Origin: Ctenosaura bakeri
Taxonomy: Eukaryota; Chordata; Lepidosauria; Squamata; Iguanidae
Assembly: GCA_948474755.1 (NCBI GenBank)
Contig: CAOLHI010002128.1
Span: forward strand, 1 to 64,000
DNA: 64,000 nucleotides
Reading direction: 5' to 3'
Position numbers and translations under genes: made by a program. Below are positions 21,565 to 32,705 of this stretch, one piece after another. Under the pieces are notes generated by a model. It made no database searches. It had not been told where the DNA came from and saw only the letters and a list, made by a program, of their open reading frames with translations. Positions within the stretch are counted from its first letter, which is position 1, and every line of letters begins with the position of its first letter.

Positions 21565-23847
21565 CATCCTCAGTTATCTGTGATTCTTACTTTTCTGTTG
21601 GATTCTGTAGGATTATAATGTAAATGTATCCTTCTGTTGGTAGAGAGGAGAGAGCTGAAAATTCATACCAAAGATCTCTCTAATGTTCTTTTCAACTGCA
21701 GTATCTTCAAAATAGGGCTAATGCTTAGTTTTCAGATGTCATGCCCCAAAAACATGCACTTTATCACAGAATTCTACTTCTGAGCTGGATTTCCAAAATT
21801 TATCATCATCTTCTCTTATTTTATTCTAATAGTGAATTTGATAAATTGAAATCTACCAATTAAACAAGATAGTGGAGCTGGGGGTCCCCCCAATTATGCA
21901 GAAAAATATTAGTTTGTAAATTTAACAAAAAGAAAAAAAAAACCCTCTAAACATGCCCAAATGAGTCCAGAGTAAAATGATTGCCCATTCTGTTCTGGGA
22001 CTGAGAAGAATACTAGATAGGTTGAGTGTGATAGAGGGCAGAGGGCAGGGGACCGGTGAAGCAGAAAACCTAGGAAAGGACGTGGGAGGGGCTGAGGAAA
22101 AGTAAAGGGTCTAAGGGAAAGGGTGGATGAAAAAAGAGGAATGAAGGAAAGGGGGAGGACTGGAGGCAGATAGTGAAGGTTACCTCCAGTGTCAGCCTTA
22201 ATCTCATCCATTTTACCTGTGTTTTAAAATTTGCTGTTGTGGAAATGACTTCCAGAGTTCTAGAAGTGACCTGTTTTTACTGTTGAGAGCAGGGTGTTTG
22301 CAAAGAGGAGAAAAACTACCTCCTTCTTTCCTCCAAATTCATTTGCCTTGAGGCCTCCTCCCCAAATTTGCTGTTTGCCCTATTGATTTAAACTGAAGCT
22401 TTTACTCAGAATCAGATTTGCATTTTCCTCCGCAGTTTTTATCCTGCCCTCCGTCAACACAGGTTTCTTTGCCAACAATTAAGAAAGAAGGAAAAGCAAG
22501 TGTGGCCCAGCCACTAGTTAGGGGGCCAAGAGTGGGTGGCTTCTCACTCAGAAAAGAGTTCCGTCGTAACTGCCAGCAGCTCCACTATGGATTTCTGCCA
22601 AAGGGTGTGCTGGCTATTTTGAGTCCATTTGTAGAATGCTGAGGGAGTGATCCATTATTCATTTCTACCTTTCAGCTGAGAATTTAGAAATATTTTTTGC
22701 CTGCTAACCCCAAAGCCATAGGGATACCCAGAAACCTGACTAAATAACTGTAGGTAAATGGGTATAAGGCTATTCTTTGTGATTGTTTCTGTGATCAGTA
22801 ACAGTTAGGTTTTTTCAGGAAAATTCCAGAGTTTGTTTTTATTTTTATCATTAGCAAAGCAGTAGGCTTATGCCACTGCATCACTTTTCTTGTAGCAGGT
22901 TCTGCCTTTAAAAAAGAAATAATATTGCTTATGTAGAGGAAATTGTGTGTACATAAAGCTAGTTTATTAATAATTTCTCAGAAAATGTATTTCTATTTAA
23001 ATATGTAACAATGTTATATGGCTTATTATGTTATAAAAACCTTAAGATTTCAATAAAATGTTTTGAATTTGGCTAAGAAATGTTAGTTGAAGAATAATTT
23101 TTTTAAAAAAACTATGCAAGATTAATAGATGAATTTTAAGAAATTTGCTTTTCTTAAAAAAAGAGAAAGAGAGAGAGAAGGAAAGATTATGTCTTTCAGA
23201 ATACCTTCTCTTTTTAAGAATGCAGGTAATTTTTTAACAGGAAAAGGTGATTTTGAACATACATGCCTTGTTACTATTTAAATTATGCAGATTCTTGATG
23301 CTGTGAAAAATTGTGCTTGATGACGCCAAGGCAGCTGCACGTTGTTAGCATTGTAGGCTGTCAGATGATCATGTGGGATTCTTGCAGCTTGCAACATTCA
23401 ATAGGATTGAAAAAGGGCTTTTGATGCAAGGCATAGCTTCTGAATTTATTTGTGCCTTTTAGCTACTTATTACAGCATACCCAGCTAACTTTAAATTTTA
23501 AAATGCTGCCTCATTTTTCTTCTGGTTGGTTTCATTTTGGCTTCACTAGAAGATGCATCTGGTACATCCACGATTGAGGAGTTTATTAATGCTACTGTCG
23601 TTCAGTTCACTTTCTTTTCTGTTAGACTTCTAGCTAGCACACAGATGACATGATCACACATTTATTCAGCCATCACCATGCATGGTTTCTTCCTCTGCTT
23701 TCTCTGCATTATTCCCTCTGTTATGTTGCACTGTCATGTTCTCCCTTGCCATTGAGCCTTGTCTTTGTCTCTTTCCTTCTTCTGTTGTTTGCTGTTATAT
23801 TTTTCCCATGTTTGGTTACTGCAATATTATTTGATTAACTGGCTGTG
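21565..23847. other. Unique intronic sequence and putative short-isoform 5' flank
   Basis: No repeat recognised. The last few hundred bases before 23848 should include the promoter and 5' untranslated region of the short SHANK2 transcript if it is made here. They are pyrimidine-rich with no TATA or CpG island. Confidence 0.4.
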
Positions 23848-23938
23848 ATGATGATGAACCTACACACTGGAGGAGCAGCTACTACAGTGGTGATGAAGGG
23901 ATGTAATAATGGTCGCTATCCTCGGAATCTCTCTACAG
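23848..23938 (+). CDS. SHANK2: SHANK2 short-isoform N-terminal segment, frame broken by one base
   Basis: In mammals a SHANK2 transcript lacking the ankyrin and SH3 regions starts just before the PDZ domain, with a short unique leader that begins MMMN and ends with a PRN-SLYSDC-like stretch (from memory of the family). Here an ATG triplet run at 23848-23856 opens MMMNLHTGGAATT, and NNGRYPRN is read at 23905-23928, so the leader is clearly homologous. In that frame the next codons run out of phase and meet TAG soon after. The SLYSDC codons are present from 23928 in the next frame, so one base, probably a T of an AATTCT context, is missing at about 23928. Downstream of 23938 the sequence is the shared PDZ exon. 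Either this is a real lineage frameshift that disables the short isoform start, or it is a base error. The 5' untranslated part presumably lies just upstream of 23848; I see no TATA box. Confidence 0.72.
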
Positions 23939-24021
23939 TGACTGCATTATAGAAGAAAAGGCAGTGGTCCTGCAGAAAAAAGACAATGAAGGATTTGGGT
24001 TTGTGCTCAGAGGGGCCAAAG
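23939..24021 (+). CDS. SHANK2: SHANK2 exon: N-terminal part of the PDZ domain
   Basis: SHANK2 is a multidomain scaffold of the postsynaptic density; its PDZ domain binds C-terminal peptides of GKAP/SAPAP proteins. The exon starts after an acceptor AG at 23937-23938 (context CTCTCTACAG) and ends before a donor GTATGT at 24022. The first base completes a codon begun in the previous exon; 27 full codons follow, then one base. The peptide includes DCIIEEK, AVVLQKKDNE and GFGFVLRGAK. GFGF is the carboxylate-binding loop of the PDZ fold, and LRGAK is the following strand. SHANK2 identity rests on DCIIEEK and KKDNEGFGF, as SHANK1 and SHANK3 have DSEGFGF here. The mammalian protein has T where this one has A in EEK-A-VV. 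The internal acceptor allows use in long transcripts, whereas read-through from 23848 would give the short form. No stop or frameshift lies inside the exon. Confidence 0.95.
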
Positions 24022-25630
24022 GTATGTGAATTTTCTGTGTCTGTATGATTGGATGAGTGCCTATGTGAAAAATGGCAGGCATTTTTAAAAAGAAACAGGT
24101 ATTAATTCCTTATGCATTTGGTTGCTAGACAACCGTGTTCTCTCTGCACTGTAGTACTGACATGAAATTTACTGGTTTCTGATGCTGCAGTTTTGTCAGA
24201 TGCATGTGTGTTCATCTCTCTCTCTCTCTCTCTCTCTGTATTAAGTAAGAGTGTGTGTGTGTGAGAGAGAGAGAGAGAGGGGAGAGAGAGAGAGATGCAG
24301 AATAATTCTGTGGGGGAAGTTGCCTAGATATTTCCTATGTCTTACTGTTTCACTGTGTCCAAACTGTAATCAGGGTATTATTCAGTGTATACAAACCAAA
24401 CTGCCAGGAGAAAAATGACAAAATTGCTTCATTTAAAAGATCAATCTATTAAAATTATCAGCTGAGTGAAAAGGCGTTTTGGCACCTTGCTTAAAACTGG
24501 GCTGTGGTTTGTTCAGGGGAACAGTACTGCAGTTTTAGTATGAAAATCGGATGATTTTTATATCTTCAGAAGCTGCATGTATGTTGAATGGCCTTTTAGT
24601 GTGTGTTCTGTTTTGAGGGCTTCATGTGTTGAAATAGGCTAATCATTTTCTCATGCCAGGTCTTCTCCAACATATTTTTTTAAAAGGACAAAAGATACCC
24701 TTTTAATGCTCTTTATTTAACTCCTTTTGCATTTTTTTAAGTGGTGGTATGTCCCAGTGTCTGCCACTAACCCCCCTCAGCTGCTGGATGGGCTCTCCCT
24801 CATGCTGCCTCACTCTTAGGAAAGGCTAGCCTGTATGTGCTCTATGGAGGATCCTCCACACCCTTCCTCTGGGGATACCATTTTATCACTCCGCACTAGA
24901 ATGGTGAACACCTATTGGGCTTCCCTAGCTATGTAACAGTTTCTGATTAACCCTCCTGGCTAAATGCACATTTTGGTGGGGTCTTCTGGAAACCCAGTGA
25001 CTTCATCACTGTGTTGATCAGCTGGCGCTGAGCTACCTATGCAGCAAACCAGGGTCCCTTACTATATGCATGTTAATTTCACCTGGACCTGAGCTCTTCA
25101 GCTGAAATCTTCAAGTGCCTTTTAAAGCTTCATGCCCAATTTATTACATAGGTAGTTTGATGCCCATGTGATAAATTATCAGAGGATATATCTGTAGGGT
25201 ATATCTGTAGGGTAATCATACATTATACAGTGATGAACCTGATCCACAGACAATTGTAATGTTATACAATTTGGTGCTCACTACAACTAATTAGCAAATA
25301 AGACAGGTTTGAAAATTTGAAATGCCTTATTTCTCATTTCATTTATGTGGAATTTAAGGATACTGTTTTCAAACTGTATTTCACCGGATTGATTTCTTTT
25401 TATTTCTGTGAATATTTAGTAGCAATTAAAAGACCATTCATTCATAGGCTGACAAAATTGAAATGATAATTCATATACAAGGAAAAGAAGGGAGATCTAG
25501 ATGGCAGGAGACATTGTTACATAGTTTATTTTTGGGAATGCATAAATAATACATTATTCACATGATTAAGTTGTATATTTTAGAGGTTTCTTTTCCTTTA
25601 TTAAAACTATGTCATGTATTATTCCCAAAG
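24022..25630 (+). other. SHANK2: SHANK2 intron inside the PDZ coding region
   Basis: This 1609-base phase-1 intron runs from GTATGT at 24022 to the acceptor CCCAAAG ending at 25630. It contains a TC/GT/GA compound dinucleotide block near 24213-24295 and a 13-15 base duplication at about 25184-25213 (ATATCTGTAGGGT twice). I see no other recognisable element. A pyrimidine-rich stretch (TTTCTTTTCCTTTATT) at 25588-25603 lies about 30 bases before the acceptor. Confidence 0.85.
24213..24295. repeat. Compound dinucleotide repeat TC / GT / GA
   Basis: A TC run, a short spacer, a GT run and a GA run follow one another; TC and GA arms are complementary and could pair as a hairpin. Confidence 0.95.
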
Positions 25631-25755
25631 CTGATACACCTATTGAAGAATTCACCCCAACTCCAGCCTTTCCTGCTTTGCAGTACCTGGAATCAGTGGA
25701 TGAAGGCGGGGTAGCATGGCAAGCTGGCTTGAGAACAGGAGACTTTTTGATTGAG
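25631..25755 (+). CDS. SHANK2: SHANK2 exon: central part of the PDZ domain
   Basis: The exon of 125 bases joins the preceding one in phase: the final G of that exon plus CT gives alanine, followed by DTPIEEFTPTPAFP, ALQYLESVDEGGVAW and QAGLRTGDFLIE, 42 codons in all. This is the PDZ region with the characteristic SHANK insert between the second and third strands (EEFTPTPAFP), the third strand (LQYLESV) and the GVAWQAGLRTGDFLIEV turn. SHANK2 rather than SHANK1/3 is supported by ADTPIEEF and GVAWQAGLRTGD. It ends in phase 0 at the donor GTAGGA at 25756. The sequence matches the mammalian protein almost perfectly from memory, indicating strong purifying selection. The next exon, expected to begin with the VNNEN-like strand and the peptide-binding helix, was not found before 64000. 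Confidence 0.95.
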
Positions 25756-26243
25756 GTAGGAGAATTTGGAGTGTGGTTAGTGTTTCTCTGTTGTGGAAAA
25801 TACAGTATCATCAGTTTGCAAAACTTTTGCTGACAAACTGGTCTGTCTAACTAGGGATAGAGAGGCTGATTCAGCAGTTTGGTACAACCTGATTCCATTA
25901 TTCAGTCTTTTATTTTCTGCTTTGCTGCCTTAAGAGAAATGGTATAAACACAGATGTTCAGTGAAAGAAGTTGAATTTATTTTTTGTATTTTTGCATAGA
26001 TTTATTTCTGAAGATAACTCTTTAAAAATTAGATTAAAGAATGAAAGAACCATTCAGTTAAGTTTTAATTATAAGTCTGATCCATCAAATATGTAGTGGC
26101 CTGTGGTAATGTGGCATTTTCCATTCCGTAGAGATGGTAACTCCATTTCTATGGTAACAGGGACTCCTGTTATTTCCTTGCCCTGCAGGTTAGGCAGCTT
26201 TTATACATTTATTTTAATTGCTAATGTCCTGGATCAGATTTAA
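25756..26243. other. Unique intronic sequence
   Basis: Nothing recognised. Confidence 0.4.
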
Positions 26244-26339
26244 GTCCTTCCAGGTGTTGGTGGATTGTAAATGTCATTACACCTATCATTGTTCAAGCTG
26301 AATGAACCTGGTGGGAGTTGCAGCACAACATTTGGGAAT
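26244..26339. mobile_element. Palindromic GGACTACAACTCCC-type MITE, copy A
   Basis: CCTTCCAGGTGTTGGTGGAT at the left is complementary in outline to GGGAGTTGCAGCACAACATT then TGGGA at the right. Highly diverged. Confidence 0.5.
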
Positions 26340-27020
26340 CATGGTTTCCCCACCCTTACCCTAGATCATTGGGCATTTCTAGTCAGTTGGTGGTGAGAAG
26401 TGTATCATGTGATTAAGTATCAGAGAGTAAAATAATAGTGACAAAATGTTTAAATGCATTTCATAACAGGCCAGGCAGATTTTTTTTCCATGTCTGATTT
26501 TAAGTGCATTTTGCTTCTTAGCCTTCATTTCACCTTGATTCATTTGTTTAAGACTTCATTTCACCTTTTAGCTTAAAGAAGGTACTGGAGATTGATTTAA
26601 TGTTTTCATTACTGAAAATTATGAAATCATTTATAATTTGGATGGTCTTTCCAAATGATTATACATCAGTACACTAATGCTGTTATTATTATATCAAATT
26701 TGAAGCATAAATCTGAACAAAAATGCAGTTAACGTATAATGTGAATAAAATGTTGGTGTTAGTTTGCGGATCTGATAAGGGACAATGAGCACTCTATTGC
26801 ATATAATTATGTGCTCATATTATTCTCAGGTTTACTTGCACACTTCAAGCTAGTGTGCAAAAGTTATTTTAGAACATGGACCAAAAAAATGTAGAGTGCT
26901 TTATTCTCAAGCTTTGTTCTGACTTGTGCAACATTTGTGACAGCTGGTGAGGGTATCTAGACATCAGTGAAAAAGAGGACTTCTGAGCTTTCTTGATTTT
27001 TGGCTTTCCAATGCTGTGTC
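26340..27020. other. Unique intronic sequence
   Basis: Nothing recognised. Confidence 0.4.
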
Positions 27021-27023
27021 AAA

Positions 27024-27670
27024 GGCCCTTTTCGCACGGGCCTTTGCGCGCGCGATAGCCCCGTGAGCCTCACGGGAGTGGGAGCGTCGCTCCGCACGAC
27101 GCACTCCCACTTCCGCCCGGCTCACGGGGCTGAAGCGGCGCGAGCGCGGGTTTTTTGATTTTCGCGTACAAGCGAAAATCACCCCGCGCTCGCGCAACGC
27201 TCCCGGAGCCCACCCTCACTTACCTTTCGTGCGGAGCTTCCGGGAGCCGGCCGGGTCGCGCTTCCTTCCCTCCGCCCCTGCGGAAGGAAGGAGCGGGGTG
27301 GGGAGGTAGCGCGACGGACGCGCCGCCCGCTTCGCACGCGCGCGCGGGGGAACGCGATGCCGCCCGCTTCGTGTGCGCGGGGGGAGGAATCCGGGGCGCA
27401 CAGGGGGTAGGAATCCGGCGCGCGCGGGGGGGAATCCGGCATGACGCCGCCCGCTTCGCGCGCACGCGCGGGGTGGGAATCCGGCGCGAGGTCTCCCGCT
27501 TCGCAGGGGGGGAGGGCGGCTTGCGCGGCAAGCCTCCTTCGGTGCCGCTTCCCCGCTGGTTCCTTCGCCTGCGGAAGGAAGGAGGGGGGAAGCGGCAGCC
27601 TCCCGGACGAGCCTTCTTGCGCTTGCCGGCCTCCCCCGCTTGCGCTAGAAGCCTCAGTGCGAAAAGGGCC
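27024..27670. mobile_element. GC-rich Harbinger-like MITE with CpG-island character
   Basis: Perfect 14-base terminal inverted repeats GGCCCTTTTCGCAC (27024-27037) and GTGCGAAAAGGGCC (27657-27670) are flanked by AAA on both sides. The interior is extremely GC- and CpG-rich against an AT-rich intron. It holds a hairpin at 27136-27197 (outer stem GCGCGAGCGCGGG / CCCGCGCTCGCGC, inner stem GATTTTCGC / GCGAAAATC), two CTTCC-type inverted patches near 27265-27295 and 27540-27580, and an irregular tandem array of CCGCCCGCTTCG units at 27325-27505. Long open frames on both strands reflect composition. The superfamily call rests on the ends and the 3-base flank. Confidence 0.75.
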
Positions 27671-28018
27671 AAAGTCTGCATTTATATCGGTATTTGCCAT
27701 TGTAGGATCAAGTGTACTCTTGGCCATGTCATTTTTAGCAGGTATTGGAAATAGTATAATGCAAACAAGCAAAAACTGTATTTTACATGTGCTCTGTGGG
27801 TTTCATGCTTCTCTTCATAATTATCTTAGAAGACTTGCTAAATATATTTGATAAATATAAAGGTTCAGTATTGCTAGTTAGATATTCGGCCTTTTAGGAT
27901 AGTAAATGTTCAAATTGCGTGTGGATGTCCCCACAGTTTCAAAATAAGTTTACAATGTGGTTTGAGTAATTGGTTTTCAAGAAACACAGTCTTTAAGCCT
28001 CTTGAAGTGGTTGCATTT
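27671..28018. other. Unique intronic sequence
   Basis: Nothing recognised. Confidence 0.4.
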
Positions 28019-28036
28019 TATCTTATCTTTTTATCT

Positions 28037-28067
<31 letters not shown>

Positions 28068-28070
28068 TCT
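28019..28070. repeat. (TATCT)n pentanucleotide microsatellite
   Basis: About eight to nine TTATC/TATCT units, with a TTTT interruption near 28030. Confidence 0.95.
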
Positions 28071-28495
28071 TCTTATTTTGGATGTTGGCCAGTGCTATAA
28101 ACTGCAAGTGTATGCAAGCACTGCAGTGGTGTTTCTCCACTGTTGCTACAAGATACATATAAATAAATATTTATTGCTGGAGTGCCAGCAAGATGAATAA
28201 GGAACTAGCAGAAAAACCTAAGGAGTTTGAAGAGTTTGAACAGATGTTTTAGGGGTCTTTTGCCACAAACAAGTAAAATATTACTCATGCTAAAGATATA
28301 CACATATAAGACAGAATAGATTGATGGAGATCTCCAAGAATAAAAATCAATCAAAGCTGTTGGTTTAAATCACGTTCCCCTTTTAAAAATTTATTTATTT
28401 CTTGAAGAAGCCTGTCTACTACCTACATGTTGTAACAAATAAAATATTGGTTTGCAATTAACCAGAACCATTACAACCATTGGGCAGAATGTATA
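28071..28495. other. Unique intronic sequence
   Basis: Nothing recognised. Confidence 0.4.
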
Positions 28496-28577
28496 GCCCT
28501 CGAGATGTTGTAGGTCTGTGGTTCCCATGATCTGTCATCTTTAATGGGACTTGTACTCCAACAATATCTGGAAGGCA
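28496..28577. mobile_element. Palindromic GGACTACAACTCCC-type MITE, copy B
   Basis: GCCCTCGAGATGTTGTAGGT pairs in outline with ACTCCAACAATATCTGGAAG. The loop carries the CCATGATCTGTCATC variant. Confidence 0.6.
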
Positions 28578-28724
28578 AAAAAGTTTCTTGTCCCTACTTT
28601 GTAAAATCTAGAATCATAAAACAAAGCATCCAACCATGTATCTCCAAATGCCTTTTGTACTGTAAATCTGTATCTTAGAGACAGAGCTTTTGGGTTGTCC
28701 AAGGAAAGCAAGCAAATATTCTTA

Positions 28725-28800
28725 GGTCATTTCCACAGAACGTCGCTATAGCGCAACGGCGATGGGTTGTTTCTGGTTCAGGAGCTGTGTTACCACACAA
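28725..28800. mobile_element. Left end of a Harbinger-like MITE
   Basis: GGTCATTTCCACAGAACGTC follows TTA and resembles the ends at 35834 and 48328. The right end was not found. Confidence 0.45.
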
Positions 28801-31795
28801 CACTGTAGCTATCCAGCTGCTATCCTGTTCCCAAGCATTGCAAAACCACTGCATTCTACTTCAAGAAAAAAACTGTTAGGAGCCTTCATTAGTGCTTTAA
28901 TTCCATCAGCTGTCTTAGTGCAGAACCATAATAGTGCTTGATAGTGCTTCCCGTTACTGCAGATTCAGCAGTGGGTGGTCTGTGGGCATGCCCAGGTTGT
29001 CCCTCCCTCCACAGCTCCATGGTGTAGTAACTTCAAAATCTATTACCTCTCCGTGTTTCTTTTTAATTTCTCCTTTGTGTTAAAACTTTTTATTTTTTTT
29101 AAATACATTGTTAAGCATCATAGCATGAAAATGCAATAGTGTATTTCATATACTGGCATGTCATGCCCTTTCAACATTGCTTCACTAGTACAGCTTCCAA
29201 AGAAAAACAAACAAAAAATGAATAATCAAGGGCAGTGAGGCAGGGTGAAGGTGGGGACAGGGAGTGGCCAAGAACACTGTAGAGAGGAAGGAACACTGGT
29301 GGCAGTATCGCTACTCATCCGCTTAAGGTGGAAAGGTGTGGAAAAGAGCATTCCTAACCTGACTGCATCGCATGAATGGTAATGCTGGAATTTTAATGCC
29401 ACAATGTGCTAATGGTGGAGATTGACTTAGTTGAAGGATAAAACTGCAGTCGTTTGCATACTCATTTGGAAGCAAGCCTCTTTCAAAAAAGTGGAATTTA
29501 CTTCTAAATAAATTTAAATAGAATTATGTGTTCAAGCTTTTCTGGAAGAAGGGGGTGGTATTAATTGAGTCCTTGAGATGAACTGTAAATGTCCATGTGT
29601 TTGGTGGAATCAATGCCATTTAGAATTGGAAAATTAAACAAACTGCATAGTTCAAGTAGTTGAGGGCATAAAGTTACAACAGGAGGAAGAAATGAAGACG
29701 TAAGAGAGAAGTGTAGCTGGATTACCTCAGGACCACATTCTGTGGGACATTTTCGTTGTAGGTTTCTTAAGTTTCTGTCCAGGTAACTAGCCTATAGTAG
29801 AAAAGGCAGCAACTGAAGTGTAGGAGATATACTCTGAAGGATGGACTCGGGGTGCACCAAGTATAGAAAGATTGTCCCATGCTTCTGCCTCAGGCCCCCA
29901 CAACTAGTGGGTGATTTGGTTTGGTCTCAAAGAATAGAGAAGTGTGAGGAGGAACTTGTGTAGCATTCATAGCTCATATCCCCACCCCCTGGAGTTGCAT
30001 GCATCCTCATGTGCAGCCAAGTCATCTGGTATCTTACCTCCGTTCTCCCAGCTTGCAGCAATATTCCACTCAACAGTTTCTTGTGTGGAGAATATCTATG
30101 GAGTACCATATCACTCATATCAGTGGTTTAGTGGATAATCTTGGACCAGTGCAGTGTTTAAAGAGCAGAATAATAAATAACATATAATAACTGTATAATT
30201 TTCTTCTTTGTCAGAAGTCAGATATTTTGTGTCTTATGGGGTCTTGATTCTTGATTCGGTTGTGGCATATTATGAATCAGCATTAAGACATTTAATATTT
30301 TTGTCTTACATTTAATTAGACTTAATTAAAATTATTTCTAAAATATTATTTATAACATCCTTTTAAAAAAAATGATACATTTAATTTTCTAAAATACTGG
30401 TTTTCATCTGTTTTGACAGATAGGTCTGCAAACTTCAGCCATCTTTAAAATAATGTACTCAATAGCTTTCTGAATCAGGCCACTTGTGTCAGTAAAATAC
30501 AGAAAGCTGGCAATTTGTTCTGTAAGCAAACATTAGATGATATTACATGGTGTCTGTAAGAGCATGACTAGTCACCTGCATTTTTAATTTAGTAAACTGA
30601 TCTTACAGTATCAAGGAACTTGAGAAATACCATGATAGTACAAAATAATTTTTCTCTAGAGAAACTGTAGATGTTCTCTTCCCCTTTTATTTGATACTCA
30701 GTTTTTTCAGGGTGGTGGGATTGTAATGTTGCAGTTAAGGAGGCACTTTCTTTTTTTTTAATGTTGTACACGTTACCTCCCAGCTGTTTTGTAATGAGAG
30801 GAATTATTAAGGTTGCGTGTACTTTTCATTGCTGTGAAACCTGATTATGATAATACTTGATGTAGTTGGGCTTATCTCTTGTTGCCAAGTGATAGAAAAT
30901 CTTCAGTGACTCAAACATTTACAGTATTACATGCTTGCAGCTCAACCATTTGCTTGAGGCATATGGCTGGGATGCCACTTTTATTACAGAAAAGTAAACT
31001 ATTTGATGATTTCGTGTAATGTTATTTAAGATTTTTCAGTGTTCTTTTAGAAGAGGATTAACTTTTAGTTGCCCCAATCCTATAATTTGCAGTAGAGGAA
31101 TACATTCATATATTTGTATCAAAATGTTCCAGATGGCATATGTGCCATGTAGTTTATTCATTCATAGCAGTCACCCTTCCCACCCCACCCCCCACAAAAA
31201 AATAATCCCATTGGTGTCATCATCTCTTGCAGAAAATGAGGGCACGTATGAGTGTTCCAAAGTTTTGGATTTTTAAATTGTCCAGATGATTTGGTGTTTC
31301 TCATGCTGAAACAACAACAACAACAAAATCTGTGTGGGTGAAGCTTCCAGTGCAGGGAGCACTCTTTCCTCTTTCCATCCTTTGCTTTGGAGCAGATCAT
31401 AGTGGAGAAATGTTTTCTTGTTTTGTTTGTTTGTTTTGAGGGAAATGTGGAAAAATTGAAACTATGCTTTTAAAAAAAAAAAAATAAAAGCATATAGTCT
31501 TAAACATAAAAAGCAGTATCTAAGTAAATTTTGCTACAGAAAAAAAATAAAGTGCAAAAAAATAAAAAAGTTCTTACCCTGTCATTGAACAGAACGCTAT
31601 AGTATAGGTGCCAGGTGAGCCACTGTGCGGAAAGCATTCTTCATCCATGTTGACACTATTGAAAAGGCCCTGTTACTCACCATCAGCTTGTTCTCCTCAT
31701 GACTGTTTCATATATAATGTGGCATTTTTGCTTAATCATGTACTATGCATTATGCAGATGTTTTCATGTAGTAAGCTGGAAAGGAGAATTGAGTA
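28801..31795. other. Unique intronic sequence
   Basis: About 3 kb without a recognised element, apart from A/T-rich runs. Part of the first 200 bases may be interior of the preceding MITE. Confidence 0.4.
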
Positions 31796-31893
31796 GCCCC
31801 CCAGTTGTTGGACTGTAGTTCCTGTGAGCTCTGACAAACACAGTCAATGGTGAAGATTTGCTTGGAGTTGCAGGCCAACAGCATCTGCAGGGC
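31796..31893. mobile_element. Palindromic GGACTACAACTCCC-type MITE, copy C
   Basis: GCCCCCCAGTTGTTGGACTG and GGAGTTGCAGGCCAACAGCA then TCTGCAGGGC form the two complementary ends. Confidence 0.6.
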
Positions 31894-32289
31894 TGAATGG
31901 TTTTTACTTCTGTGGCAAATACAAGGAATGTGAAGGGCAGATACTCTTTAACTCATTTAAAATTATGGCACAGTCTTAAGCCAGTCCAAATCCCCAGGTG
32001 TATGTGCATAGGTAATCTCGTGGTATGCAGCATGCACATGTGAAATGATGCTTAAGTGAGTCTGAACTGTGGTTGCTTCTTCACCAAGGATTTAAACAAA
32101 ATTCTCATCCTTTGTTCAGTCTGCTGTATAGACTAGCCAGATGACATGATTGTTGGCCTGATGCATTAGACTGTTTTCTGTATTGTTCTCCTTTATGCAA
32201 CCTTGACTTCTGGCATTTAAAATCAAAAACAAGTGTTCAGTTTGGGCAGGCAACATGCTATTGAAACTCTGTGTAGTTCTTGTGCTTTT
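31894..32289. other. Unique intronic sequence
   Basis: Nothing recognised. Confidence 0.4.
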
Positions 32290-32705
32290 AATATAATATA
32301 TGTGCTTTCAAGTTGCCTTTCAACATTTGGCAACCCTGTGAATTTCATGGCATTTTCTTTACAAGGAATACTGTATTTGCTGGTGTATAAGATTCGCTTT
32401 TTTTCCTGTTTAAAAATGGGGTGCATCTTGCACAACAGTGTGTCTTATATGCTGGCAAATAGTATTTGCCAGTGTATAAATGGGGTGCATTTTATACATG
32501 GGTGCATCTTATACGCCGGCAAATACAGTACTCTGAGTAGTTTGTCATTACCATCCTCAGAATATAGGCTATGACATAGTCTGAATATAGCACCTTAGCA
32601 GTGGTAATTCTTGGCAGTTCTCCATCCACATACTAACCACTCCTGGACCAGCTTAGCTTCCCAGATCAGGTGGGATCTGATGGCTTCAGGGTATTTAGGA
32701 GGCCT
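32290..32705 (-). mobile_element. 5S-rRNA-derived SINE, reverse strand, split by a MITE
   Basis: In + orientation the copy starts with the tail (TATGTGCTTTCAAGTTGCCT, TTCAACATTTGGCAACC) and ends with the complement of 5S rRNA (GACCAGCTTAGCTTCCCAGA, TCAGGTGGGATCTGATGGC). A 158-base MITE is inserted at 32371-32528 in the linker region. Confidence 0.82.
32371..32528. mobile_element. TA-flanked MITE dimer (Tc1/mariner type), nested in the 5S SINE
   Basis: Ends CTGTATTTGCTGGTGTATAA and (reverse complement) CTGTATTTGCCGGCGTATAA are near-identical inverted repeats, flanked by TA (32369-32370, 32529-32530). In the middle, at 32454-32470, GGCAAATAGTATTTGCC brings a second pair of ends together, so the insert looks like two head-to-tail units (about 91 and 67 bases) sharing TATTTGCYGG ends. 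No coding capacity. Confidence 0.85.

Larger units (their letters stand above)
1..23847 (+). other. SHANK2: SHANK2 long-isoform intron upstream of the PDZ exons
   Basis: I infer that this span is intron of long SHANK2 transcripts and 5' flank of the short one. No SH3- or ankyrin-type exon, and no exon encoding the linker that precedes the PDZ domain, was recognised. The strand call follows from the downstream exons. The repeats inside it are listed separately. Confidence 0.6.

Noticed and set aside
27155..27772. Open frames of 150-199 codons on both strands
   Set aside because: They sit inside the CpG-rich MITE where stops are rare for compositional reasons, and span its inverted-repeat ends.
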